From: Rhabdophis nuchalis
Lineage: Eukaryota; Chordata; Lepidosauria; Squamata; Natricidae
Reading direction: 5' to 3'
Assembly (NCBI GenBank): GCA_039707465.1
Contig: CM077645.1
Coordinates: 148,547,503 to 148,611,502, forward strand
Length of the DNA: 64,000 bases
Position numbers and translations under genes: made by a program
Notes under the pieces: generated by a model
Told to the model about the DNA's origin: nothing
Seen by the model: only the letters and a program-made list of their open reading frames with translations
The model's database searches: none
Part shown: positions 53,069 through 63,966 of the stretch, piece by piece
Layout of the letters: the number at the start of each line of letters is the position of its first letter
Numbering within the stretch: position 1 is the stretch's first letter

Positions 53069-53330
53069 AGATAGCGATAGCATTTAGACTTATATACAGC
53101 TTCACAGTGCTTTACAGCCCTCTCTAAGCAGCTTATAGAGTTCAGCCTATTGCCCCCAACAATTTGGGTCCTCATTTTACCCACCTCAAAAGGATGGAAG
53201 TCTGAATCAACCTTAAGCCTGGTGAGATTCAAACTTGTCAAATTGCAGGCAGCCAGCAGTCAACAGAAGAAGCCTGCTGTGAAAGCAATATTGCTTTCTT
53301 GTAATTCAGTGCCAAGGTGCACTGTCATAC
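53069..53330 (-). mobile_element. tRNA-derived SINE
   Basis: The plus strand has CACAGTGCTTTACAGCCCTC, GGGTCCTCATTTTACCCACC and TGGTGAGATTCAAACTTG (B-box complement). The short AGATAGCGATAGC at the left is the SINE tail. It is the fourth copy of this family, all minus. Confidence 0.82.
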
Positions 53331-54360
53331 CATCTTCCATAACTATTTTTAATTAACTTGTTGGTCTAGTATTCCACCCTGGGATTTCCTGGTGGTCTCC
53401 CAACCAAGAAGAAACAAGATATCAGCCTCACGAGGTAAGTCTGAGCTGAAAATAACTCCACAGGAAGACTAAACCTTCCTTTATTGAGAAGGAGTATAAT
53501 CACAGCATCTTGCAAATCTGATCCAGTATCCTTCCACTGTCTTCTTATATATGCTAATGAATTGTGAGGTGTCTATCCAAGCTACTTCCAAATGTTAACT
53601 CATTGCTCTGCACTTAAAAAAATGTTTCAGCTCTTTTGCCTCATAACACTTCTTGACTAATTTCTATGAAAGTCATCTCTCTTATTTTCCACATAAAGTC
53701 CCTGCTTAGTTTGTCAACATCAGGAACAGGACAACTTGTTCAAAGACAACAAGGATAATGGATAATGCAAGACTTGCTTAATGCAGAAGCTTACAGGCAA
53801 GCAAATTTTTGACTTTGCCTATTACATTTATAGCCACTGGGAATAGAGAAAATGGTGGGAAGAAACCTCAATAAGTGGCTTTCGGGTGGATAGATGTTTT
53901 GTGATTTGGCCACATCCAACATGGCAGTCATTTTGTAAAGAAGAGTATTGTTTTTTTACAGTTTGGTGAGAGTTCCTGATGTTTTCTCAAAATTCAGAAT
54001 ATGTCCCTGAGCCTAGAATGGTTGCCCATTCCAGAGGGATACTTTAATCCATACTTCAACAATAAATCCTTGTGTCAAAATGAGCTCTTTCCACAAATAA
54101 ATGTACCTTGACTTCTGCAAATTTACTTCGCTCATAGAATCTGTGCATGGGGATGTATCGAAGAAACCTTTGTAAATTCCATTTAAAGGAAACTTGGGAA
54201 GGAGAAAGGAGATTTATTTATCCCTCCCAAATGTTGTGGGAATACATCTGACAATTTCTGTAATGATTGGCCATCTTTGTTAGAATCTCAAGAGACTTGG
54301 AATCCAACAATATTTGGAAAGCTGTAAGTTTTAGCAGTTTTTCTCTTTTTTAAGGCCAGA
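53331..54360. other. Unassigned sequence
   Basis: No repeat or exon was recognised. Confidence 0.4.
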
Positions 54361-54419
54361 TTATGTATGTTTATTCAATAGTACAGTAGGGTTTATTCCC
54401 AAAAGAAACTGTAGTGTAA

Positions 54420-55240
54420 TAGTTTTCCCAGTTGCATGCTCAGACAACAAGGAAGAGCTGGCTCTGAGGATTTTGGAAAGAGATGTGGAGAAGCATCCGG
54501 AAGACACAGGAGTCTCCATGCTAGGAGTGGATGGGCAAGAGGAGGAGAGGCCAAGATCATTGGAAAGGTCAGTGAATGAGCAACCAAATAAACAGCTGTC
54601 TGAAGTGACAAGAGGCGAGATGCAGCTGCAGTCAGAAAGCATGAATGACCTGTCAGAGAGCAGGGTGGAGAAGAGTCGTAACCGCATTTGGTCAATGGAG
54701 ACAAGGAGGAATTGCCTCTCCTGCCAGATCTCAGGGCATGCGGAGCCCAGTGGAGGGAGGCGCTACAGAGGTCATCAAGGCTAGTCACAAGAAGGCAGCC
54801 CTGCCCCGCTTAATGGGCTGCATGGACTGGTGCCTACTTAGCCCAATACACGGAGCGCAGCATTGTTGGAGACAAGCATTTGCTTTCCTGCCATGCATAT
54901 GCTTTGAATTCATGGATTTCTGATTCCGGGCCTGTGCCTTGTTTCTCAACCTCGGACCTCGCTTGGACCTTGGATTTCATGCCTGGATTCTGGACTTGTA
55001 CCTTGGCTTTGGATATCATGCTTGGACTTTGGACTTCATGTTTAGATTTTTGAATCTGTACCTTGACCTCAGACTTCATATTTGTCTGTTTGAGTTTGTG
55101 CCTTGACTATATGGACTCTGGATCATCTGGGACTTTGTCGAAAGCTATTGGCCAGCAAGTTTCTTACAAGTGGGACCTCTGGGATAATAATAGGGGCTTG
55201 TGGTGTCCAAATAAAGTGTTAACACACTTTGGTGTGTGCA
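54420..55240 (+). mobile_element. Possible degraded LTR or retroelement fragment
   Basis: A Glu/Arg-rich open stretch (54473-54784) is followed by a degenerate tandem array of TTGGACTTTGGACTTCATG-like units (about 54950-55090). A CCAAATAAAGTG signal lies at about 55208. This resembles old snake LTRs in layout, but no borders or duplications were found. Confidence 0.3.
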
Positions 55241-55260
55241 CGCATGGACTGGGACAGGAC

Positions 55261-55549
55261 CAGAGGTGATATTCGGCAGGTTCTGACCCGTTCTGGAGAA
55301 CCAGTAGTGAAAATTTTGAGTAGTTCAGAGAACTGGTAAATGCTACCTCTGACTGGCCCTGCCCCCATCTATTCTCTGCCTCCCGAGTCCTAGCTGATCA
55401 GGAGGGAATGGGGATTTTGTAGTAATCTTCCTCTGGAGTGGGGAGAGAATGGAGATTTTGTAGTACCCTTCCCCTGCCATGTCCACCAAGCCACGCCCAC
55501 CAAGCCACACCCACAGAACCGGTAGGAAAAAAATTGAATCCTACCATTG
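55261..55549. mobile_element. 289-bp hAT-type MITE
   Basis: The left end CAGAGGTGATATTC and right end GAATCCTACCATTG are inverted. The exact 8-bp duplication GACAGGAC lies on both sides (55253-55260, 55550-55557). The interior has CCACGCCCACCAAGCCACAC, shared with 61473. Confidence 0.92.
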
Positions 55550-55575
55550 GACAGGACATTGCTTTCATGTTAACC

Positions 55576-55660
55576 AGTGGTTCTCAGACTTGGCAACTTT
55601 AAGATGTGTGGGCTTCAACTTCCACAATTCCCAAATGCACTCCCAGATCCCAGAAGCACA
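55576..55660. mobile_element. Half of a palindromic hAT-type MITE
   Basis: CAGTGGTTCTCAGACTTGGC and GGGCTTCAACTTCCACAATT resemble one arm of the 135-bp palindromes. The complementary arm is missing. Confidence 0.55.
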
Positions 55661-56227
55661 AATAATGATGCAGTATCCACCTCCACCATTAGAGAGTTGA
55701 GATTCATAGTTTTCTAAAACTTACACTCCGTGTTTTCGCTCTTTCAAAAATTGTGCAAACTACCGGCAAAGTATAAACAAATGAATGATAATTAAAATAT
55801 GTAGGTCATGCTCATCGCCATGTTAAAAGAGAAAAAAATCCGAGCCAAAGTGACAAATTAAAACAGAAGACTTGCATGTCTGCTTTTAAAAAAGCAGCAT
55901 GCACCTAATTATAATGGAACAATATAAAAGGATATTTATTTGCTCATTTATTTAATAATCCAATTTATATGACTACCCTTCTATCCAAAAAATTCTGGGC
56001 AGCAAAGAAAATAAAAACAGAATTTTATTAAAGAAAAAACAAGAAACCAACTGAAACTGCATTGTGGCTCATTAAAAAAACACAAATTCACAAATATACT
56101 ATATCAGGGTGGCTTTGGGACAGCTTTACCATAACATAAAAACTCTACTTTTTACAATAATGCATAACACTTATATGTTTTCCAAAGACTTCAAAGTAGT
56201 ATATTTATAATTCTATTTCTCTTAATG
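55661..56227. other. Unassigned AT-rich sequence
   Basis: Nothing recognisable. Confidence 0.4.
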
Positions 56228-56362
56228 CAGGGATGTCCAAACTTGGGAACTTTAAGACTTGTGGACTTCAACTCCCAGAATTCCCCAGCCAGCTATGCTG
56301 GCTGGGGAATTCTGGGAGTTGAAGTCCACAAGTCTTAAAGTTCCCAAGTTTGGACATCCCTG
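56228..56362. mobile_element. 135-bp palindromic hAT-type MITE
   Basis: The left arm CAGGGATGTCCAAACTTGGG is the complement of the right arm, and the centre is CCAGCTATGCTGG. The exact duplication TCTTAATG flanks both sides (56220-56227, 56363-56370). Confidence 0.97.
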
Positions 56363-56370
56363 TCTTAATG

Positions 56371-57245
56371 TCAACCTATTAGATAAAACCAGCTGAAAAG
56401 CCTTGAAGAGAAGATCATAATTTTAGATCGTTTCCCCCCACTGACTAAATTTTAAACTTATAAAAACAAAAATGAAAGAGGTGCTCTGATAACAATTCAC
56501 CATCATTCAGAATAGCTTGATTGCTTTAGCATGCCAGATTAGACAAGGTTTTGAGTTCTCCGAAATAAACATATTATCTCAGCGTTGTACAGAATCTGTT
56601 TAATATTTGAACATTAAAAATGGAAGCAGTTAATCCATTTCAGTTTTAGATTCTTTTTTTCCAATGATCAGTACTTCTGTAAAGGAATATTGGCTTTCCT
56701 GGTAAAGGAGTAGCTCAGAATAAAATTGAATTTTAAAAGGGTGGAATAAGAGCTATTGATCCCAACCTTTCCAGTTGTAAAATATTAACCATAAACCTTT
56801 ATTTTACACCAGACAGAGCTGCTTGATCGATTAAAAATTAGGACATTTGGCTGCAAACATACGCAAAATGGTTCTGATAGAACTCTTAATTCCACCTTGA
56901 CTGTTCACTGATACCTGTTAAGTTTGAGAAGATTCAGTCACATGTTTAAACAGGAAAAGAATAAAAGATTTTACTTTACTTTCACACGTGTTAAAAAACA
57001 TCAGAGCAAAGAAATTCCCATCCTCAAATGCTGCATCTGTAGATGTTTGTCTACTTGTCCTTAGGCAGTGTCTGTGGAATAGCAATATCAAAGCTTATTC
57101 ATGAGCAACTAGACAGGCACTGGTGAACAGCAAACAACACCATTTCTGTCTGATTTGGAATCTGCTCAGTTGGATAAAGATCTTTATGATTTATGGGTTT
57201 CATGATTAGAAAGGGTTGACTATGGAAAGGAAATCATGTGTAACC
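56371..57245. other. Unassigned AT-rich sequence
   Basis: Nothing recognisable. Confidence 0.4.
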
Positions 57246-57246
57246 T

Positions 57247-57410
57247 TAGAGAGAATGGAATGGAATGGAATGGAATGGAATGGAATGGAATAGAATGGAA
57301 TGGAATGGAATGGAATGGAATGGAATGGGATGGGATGGAATGGAATGGAATGGAACAGGAACAGGAACAGGAACAGGAACAGGAACAGGAACAGGAACAG
57401 GAACAGGATA
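57247..57410. repeat. (GGAAT)n then (ACAGGA)n
   Basis: About 20 pentamer units with a few variants (TAGAAT, GGGAT) are followed by about nine hexamer units. Both read in phase with the CR1 tail. Confidence 0.97.
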
Positions 57411-57640
57411 ACAGGGTTGGAAGGCACCTCTAGTCCAACCCCGTGCTCAGGCAGGAATCCCTATACCCTTTCAGGCAAATTGTTGTCCAATCTCTTCTTA
57501 AATACTTCCAGTGTTGGGGAATTCACAACTTCTGGAGGCAAGTTGTTCCACTGGTTAATAGTTCTAACTGACAGGGACTTTCTTCTTGGTTCTAGGTTGC
57601 TTCTCTTCTTGATTAGTTTCCATCTATCCAGAAGATAAAC
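57247..57640 (-). mobile_element. CR1 LINE 3' end with two stacked microsatellites
   Basis: The 3' UTR and C-terminal coding text lie at 57411-57640, with ACAGGGTTGGAAGGCACCTC and AACTTCTGGAGGCAAGTTG as in 6010-6425. At the 3' tail come an (ACAGGA)n array (57354-57410) and a (GGAAT)n array (57247-57353). Confidence 0.9.
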
Positions 57641-57827
57641 TATAAATGCACTTGGAACAGTTGTTCAGAAGAAAAGAAGTTGCTTCGTTATAACTTTCAT
57701 TTTTTCCCTATTTCTTTCCTAGCACTTTGTTTCACTCACATATTAGTTTTGTCTACTTTCCTTACTTTTCTCTTTCAAAATGTATATTCTTTTTTTTTAA
57801 ATTAGTAAAGGTACATATGAAAATACT

Positions 57828-58008
57828 GGTGGTCCTCAACTTATGACCACAAGTGAGCTCAAAATCTATGTTGCTAAGTGAGAAATTTGTTAAGTGAGCT
57901 TTGTCTCATTTTATGACTTTCCTTGCCACATTTGTTAAGTGAATCATTGCAGTTGCTAAATTAGTAACACAGTCATTAAGTGAATGGTTTCCCTATTGTC
58001 TGTGCTTC
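57828..58008. mobile_element. Tigger-like element, left-end fragment
   Basis: It starts GGTGGTCCTCAACTTATGAC and continues GTTGCTAAGTGAGAAATTTG and GTTAAGTGAATCATTGCAG. The right half is missing. Confidence 0.75.
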
Positions 58009-58475
58009 TCCTCCTCAGTGATAGGTGGTAGGTTTTCTTATCACTATAACTTTCTCAGCCTGAACAATAATCCTTTACTATTAAGAAATTCCATAGCAAA
58101 CACTAAAAGAAAAACACTAATTATTCAACTTTTAAATATCACATTCATTTCAACTAAAGAAAAGCTTTAAATTTTAGATTTAGAATCTAACAGTAACATA
58201 GTAGTACACTAATAGAAATAATTATATAAGATACTGTATATTCAGAATTTGCTTAACAGTTGTACTCAAACATTTCTTTTCATATGTTTCATGTGTCCAA
58301 ATAGCAAGATTAATGTTGCAGTTAACATAGTCATTCTCAGGAGGAAAAAAAAACCACAATCTTATTTTAAACCATATTTCCATATTTTTAGAACCCCCAA
58401 CTTTGTTTTATAAATACTGTCCTATTTCCTAGAAGTATAATTTGTTACTGGTGGCCATCACAGATGGTTCTACAC
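58009..58475. other. Unassigned AT-rich sequence
   Basis: Nothing recognisable. Confidence 0.4.
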
Positions 58476-58575
58476 CAGGGCTGTCAAACTCACATGTTGG
58501 CCATGCCCATGCTCCATTTAGAAAAGGGGGGTAGGAAGTCGCAATACATCACATGACACGAGTTTGACACCCCTG
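58476..58575. mobile_element. 100-bp hAT-type MITE
   Basis: The ends CAGGGCTGTCAAACTC and GAGTTTGACACCCCTG are inverted. The flanks TTCTACAC and TTCTACAT agree at 7 of 8. Same group as 18098 and 19604. Confidence 0.92.
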
Positions 58576-58721
58576 TTCTACATTAATCCTTTTTAAAATA
58601 AAATTAAGACAGCATCTTGAACTTGGCTGTCCCAAAATTTCAGAGGCAGGAGATCCTAGATCTTGTGTCACCTCTATCACAGCAAGTAGCCATTGTGGAA
58701 AACAAGTCTAAAATCCTGAGA

Positions 58722-59240
58722 TTTAACACTGCCTGTGGTCTTTTGGGTGCGCTTCAAGGTGTTGATTACCATCTTTAAAGTGCTCCATGGCACGGGACCT
58801 AATTATTTGCGGGATCGCATTCTGCCTCATACATCCCTGCGGCCAATTCGCTCCCACAGAGAGGGACTTCTCCGGGTGCTGTCCACTAGGCAGTGCCAGC
58901 AGGCGACACCCAGGGGAAGGGCCTTCTCTGTGATGGGGCCGACCCTCTGGAACGACCTACCCGCCGAACTGAGAACAACCACAGACCTCCGCGCCTTCCG
59001 CCAAAAGCTAAAAACTTACTTTTTTCATCTGGCTGGCCTGGCCTAATCTATCCTTCCTGGGTTTGTAATATAAATTTAAATTGTTTTAATAGGGATTGCT
59101 GGGATTAGTATAAAGGGTTTTAAGGTTTTAAGGCTTTAAACTTTTAGCGCAGGTAAATTATTTAATTCTATTTTAAATATTGTATTGTTGTATTTATATA
59201 TGTTTTTAAAGTCCTGTGCTTTTGTGTATGTTTAACAATT
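58722..59240 (+). mobile_element. L2-type LINE 3' end
   Basis: A 103-codon C-terminal frame (58735-59046) has FRQKLKTYFFHLAGLA at its end and LWNDLPAELR before it. The 3' UTR is AT-rich and loses the usual terminal block after about 59215, so this copy may be 3'-damaged. Confidence 0.82.
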
Positions 59241-59388
59241 CAAAGGTTTTTCTTCTGCATACTACCATAGTTCATGTTGCCATGGTCTGCACAACACATA
59301 TTGTTGCCTAAGCCAAAACACAATGCTATGTAAAAAGCAAACTTGACAGGCGGTTGAATTTTACTTCAATATTTGCCAGAGTACGGAT

Positions 59389-61451
59389 GTGTTCGTCTGC
59401 CGTCTGTCTTCTCAGTGGACTCTTTAGGAGCATAGGCGGCCTTGGAGGGGCGTCCTGCCATAGGGTGGCTTGCTGGAAGCCCCCAAACCTGGCGGCAGCC
59501 GATGGGGGTGTTTCCAGCCTCACCCCAGGAGTCGAGAAGCTGTAGGGAGGGCATGTTTGCCTCTTCGCCGAAGGAATCCCAGGAGAAACGAATTAAATAA
59601 GGAAGAGTGGCTGAAATGCTGGCGGTGGGGAGCCCCTCTCAATCTCTTTGACGACTGATAATGGATAAGCAACAGATCGCTGTAAATTTCTGCTCAATCT
59701 ATTCAAACGGAGATTAGAGGGGGGTGTTTCTCTTTTTTTAACCCCCCCCCCTCGGACAAAGCGGCATTTAAGCTACCTCTCTCCGTACTGGAATGGAGAG
59801 AGAACAAAGGCTGACTTGCCATTTGAACTATCTATGTGGAAAAGACTGAATCGCAATTACAGGAGGTGATTGCTGAGCTGATTTTAAAAAGAAATTGTAA
59901 CTTTTACTCTTCTTTCTGCGAAGGGGAGGAGGAAAGATGGCTTCCCTTTGTTCTCGTCTTTGCATTTACAAATGAAGTCTACCTTTTGTACCTACCTTCG
60001 GGAAACTCTTGCTGTCTTCTAATACCTTCCTGGAGGGCTCTCTCTGGATCTCCCCTGCTGCGTGGACTTTCTGGATTTTGATTCTATGGCTTCCCTTTTT
60101 CTGATGTGCCTCTGTGCCTTGGTACATTGAAGGAGAACTAACTTTTTGCTTTTGGACTTTCCTGATACCTCGGACCGACCCAACCACATGCCCTCTGATG
60201 CCATTTTCTTTGCAAAAAGATTTACTAACTTTGAATTTAGACAATGGGTCCTAAGAAACCACCAACGGGCAAATCATTGTCGGCTCCTCCCTCAGCAACT
60301 TCGAGCCCAAGTATGCAGCAATCGAAAATTACTTCATTGTTACAAAAAGAAGCTGCAGGAGAGAGCTCGAAAGAATTATCTGCCAATCAAATGCTTCAGG
60401 AAACCATGAGAGGTCAAAACGAATTAAGGAAAGAGTTGGCGGACTTCAAAGATGAAATCAGAGGAACACAAAAAGACATAACAGAAAATAGACAGAGAAT
60501 TGTGGTGTTGGAGGGAGGGGCAGCTGGGATGGGGGAAGAGGTTAAGGAGATCCGAAAAGGGAATTTAGAACTGGAAAACTTTATGTCTAAAATAGAATTG
60601 GAAAGAATGTCCTTTTTTCTTAGGTTTCAGAACTTACCAGAAACAGAAAATGAAGACCTTAAAGACATTATGAGTACAATTTTAGCAGAATACCTTAAGA
60701 GAGATAAAGAACAATTGTGGTGGGATATGGACCTGGTTAATTCAGCATCTGCTAGAACCCATAATGTTCCAAGAGAGGTACATGTCAAATTTCTCAGGAG
60801 GACCACGAGGGATGAGGTACTGGAGGCCCAAAGGGGGGGGGGGGAACCTTTAAGATATCAAGATAAAGAAATTACCATTCTAAAACAAATTCCGAAAAAA
60901 ATAAGAGAGACGAGGAGGAAATATTCCTTCTTGTCAAAGAAACTATATAACAGAGGAGTTTGGTTTAGATGGTTATTGTCAGAGGGAAAGTTGATTTTCT
61001 GTTAGGGAAGCAGAATTAGGATTAAGACAGTAAATGAGGAAGAGGCCTTTATTAAAAAACATTCTTCCCTTCTAGAAGATAAAGATAGCGGAGGCCGGGG
61101 AAAGGGCAGCAAGACACAAGATATGGGAACGGAGGGGGCTATGCCTCCATCTGGGGACAGGGAGGAGGGAGCAGTATCGAAAAGGCTCAGGTCACAAAAG
61201 TAATTGTATCTGAAATATTATTGTAATTGTCAATATAATAGAAAATGGTAAAGAAAGAAATGATTGAACATACGGTTGATATAAAGGAAGAATTCTGTCT
61301 ATGCTTATCCTTTATATGTTATATTTAAAATTGTAAATCCGTGAGATTTAGGGGGATTTCTACTACCAGCATGGGAGCTACCAAAATTTTCTATGTACCT
61401 ATATACCCTTTTCCCATAAATGTTTTAAAACCAATAAAACTTTTACAAACA
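59389..61451 (+). mobile_element. ORF1-only L1 (HAL1-like) element, copy 3, full length
   Basis: A 21-bp direct repeat with two mismatches flanks it (59368-59388 and 61452-61472). A 5' region of about 855 bp leads to ORF1 at 60244, whose natural end is the stop at 61201. A 3' UTR of 248 bp with ACCAATAAAACTTTTAC follows. ORF2 is absent. Length is 2063 bp. The 3' target repeat was later hit by the MITE at 61473. Confidence 0.93.
60244..61203 (+). pseudogene. L1 ORF1p-like protein, broken near the C-terminus
   Basis: It starts MGPKKPPTGKSLSAPPSATS, close to the start of copy 1. The coiled coil covers about 50-120, the RRM-like domain starts at ERMSFFLRFQNLPETE, and the C-terminal domain has REVHVKFLRRTTRDE. 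A run of 12 G (60833-60844) encodes Gly residues in frame. At 61003 the frame ends early in FC-stop, where the other copies read FWEGG. Beyond it, recognisable coding text continues to SKRLRSQK and the stop at 61201. Confidence 0.87.
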
Positions 61452-61472
61452 AATATTTGCCAGAATACAGAT

Positions 61473-61718
61473 CAGAGGTGCAGGTTCTGACCGGTTCTGG
61501 AGAACTGGTAGTGGAAATTTTGAGTAGTTTGGAGAACCAGTAAATACCACCTCTGACTGGCCCTGCTCCCATCTATTCTCTGCCTCCCGAGTCCCAGGTC
61601 ATTTGGAGGGAATAGGGATTTTGCAGTAACCTTTCCCTGCCACGCCCAACAAACCATGCCACGCCCACCAAGCCATGCCCACAGAATCAGTAGTAAAAAA
61701 ATGTGAGTCCCACCACTG
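61473..61718. mobile_element. 246-bp hAT-type MITE inside a HAL1-like target duplication
   Basis: The ends CAGAGGTG and CACCACTG are inverted with one mismatch. The flanks ATACAGAT (61465-61472) and GTACAGAT (61719-61726) agree at 7 of 8. The interior matches the element at 55261. Confidence 0.88.
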
Positions 61719-61726
61719 GTACAGAT

Positions 61727-62574
61727 GCCTAAATTTAAGGGAAATACAATAAGATGTGTGAAAAACCACCCTGTTCTATCCCACCCAATATTTTCAGGAA
61801 ATTTTTGGAACGCTGCTACAGCTGCTGCATAGAAGCTCTGTATGTTGGTAGAGAGAGCCAAGGATGTAATCAGGTTGCATTTGCTCAAAGGTGACTTGGG
61901 AGTTAAGTCATTGGCTTTTGCAAAATTAAACTTGCAATTCTTGTTCAGTAGCTAGAGCTTAAGTATACAAGGCTGTCCTATTCCAAACAAGTGAGCTTCT
62001 TAATTCCTTGTGTAAAGCCTTTTAATTATTTTTCATGTATATTGCTTAGATATATCTGTGCGGTTGAATGGGAATTACAGGGTATTATTGAAACTTATTC
62101 ACCCATGCACCTTTAGTCTCTTTTTTTTTTAAAGAGCTGAATGGTATGTTTACAATGAGAACTAAACTTCGCTAAGTTTATCCCCAGCTAAGTCAGTACC
62201 TGCTTACAATCTAAGCAACTAACACAGTCCCAAAGGTTCATCTTGCATCAATTTCTGTTGAAAAGATTGATAAAATTCCAAATTAGAAGAAATTGTTGTT
62301 GGAGGGTGAAGAGAAAAGAGTAATTATCATACTTTCTACTTATTGGTTTGTTTTTACAAAAATCAATTGTCATTCCACTTTACCTCTGTTTAAATTTCCT
62401 GTTGGAGCAAATTCCAACGTATTTTTTGTCCATGATGCATTACTTTCTCATTATATAGTTACCTATGTTCAGTTATCTACATAATGTGGTACTTTGTAGT
62501 ACTTTTTCTTTCTTCCATATTTATTAACTCAAATATTAAGCAGGTGGTAGGGTAGGGTTGTACGTTAATGTCTT
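61727..62574. other. Unassigned sequence
   Basis: No repeat or exon was recognised. Confidence 0.4.
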
Positions 62575-62577
62575 GGG

Positions 62578-63060
62578 TTACAAGGTGTTGACGACCATCT
62601 TTAAATCGCTCCATGGCTCAGGGCCTAGCTATATACGAGACCACCTCCTGCCCCATACATCCCTTCGTCCGATCCGCTCCCACAGAGAGGGTCTTCTCCG
62701 GGTGCCATCGGCTGGGCAATGCCGGTTGGCGACGCCCAGGGGAAGGGCCTTCTCTGTGGCGGGCCCAGCCCTCTGGAACGACCTACCCCCCGACCTCCGC
62801 CTCTTCCGCCAACGTCTTAAGATGTATCTATTCCAACAAGCCGGCCTAGCATAGCCCCCCATTTCTGATTTTTTATGTATAAATTGCAATTTGGCAGGGT
62901 TTTAAATGGGTTTTAGCACGGGTTTAATAATTTAATATGTTTTTAATGATGTATATTGTTTTTATTGTGGTTTTAATAATGCCTGTGCGCCGCCTTGGGT
63001 CCTAACAAGGAGAAGGGCGGGGTATAAATTCGAAAAATAAAATAAATAATAATAAATACA
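62578..63060 (+). mobile_element. L2-type LINE 3' end with AATAAATAAT tail
   Basis: A 98-codon frame (62558-62854) carries FKSLHGSGPSYIRDHL and SHREGLLRVPSAGQ, with a short in-frame deletion after WNDLPPDL. The 3' UTR has CGCCTTGGGTCCTAACAAGG and GGGCGGGGTATAAATTCG, then an AAATAAATAATAATAAAT tail. Confidence 0.87.
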
Positions 63061-63966
63061 TGCACAGGACCAATGCTTGTTTACTGAAGTATATGTATCT
63101 GTAGATGCAACCACAACTGGATCACCACCAGTTTCATACAGTATCAAAACCGTGAAACTCTGAGGAAAACTGAAGCAAGGGACCTGGGAGGCAGAGAAGA
63201 GATGAGGCAACATCCAAAAGAAAGTATAGTTGTACTCCATTGTGAATGCCTTTCAAGTGAGCCAAAATAATTATCTCAAGCACTATGGTACTCATGAAAT
63301 TGGTCCAGTTTTGGTCCAATAACCAGACAACATTCTTCTCTTTCCTTCCAAAATGTGCTTACATCTCCTCCCAACCTCTCCTGTACCTGGTTGCTTCGTA
63401 GGTCATCTCTTCACACTCTTATCCAAGCATCTTCTCAGCTTCTCTTCGTAGGTAAGGCTTCCAGCTCCTCTCATTACACTGGTTTAGCTGCCACTTGCGA
63501 GAGCCAACTTTCCTATTGAACCGGTATGTGGGTCATCTACCCTTTTGATTGTCCTTTATTTGGTCTGAGAGAAAACATTGGGATGGCATGAGTTAACTGC
63601 CTGGAAGTCAGACATATAAAACAGATCAGTTAAATTGAAATTAGTTTTGCTTCCTACTGAAATAAAATTTGTCAAGGGTTATAAATACCCAATGTTAATG
63701 GTATGTTAATAATATGCAAGTGAACAAATGGCTGGAAAAAAAAGTTTCATCTCTAACTGAGTTGTCTCTACATTTTTAATCGTTAACCTAGGCCTCCACC
63801 CTGTAGGAATAGTCAATGTGGCAGCCACAACTGACTTTAGCCCAAAGGATTAACGAGAGTAGATGCCTAGCCTTGTTCAGATCATTAAAATATGAGACAG
63901 ACATTTCAGAATATGAGCAAATAAAACAATAAGTTGCTGAAGGGTTTCTTTACAGCTCCTAATGAA
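63061..63966. other. Unassigned sequence
   Basis: No repeat or exon was recognised. Confidence 0.4.

Noticed and set aside
57247..57353. Satellite II/III-like centromeric DNA, because of GGAAT units
   Set aside because: Only about 100 bp, and directly attached to a CR1 3' end, so a seeded microsatellite is the simpler reading.
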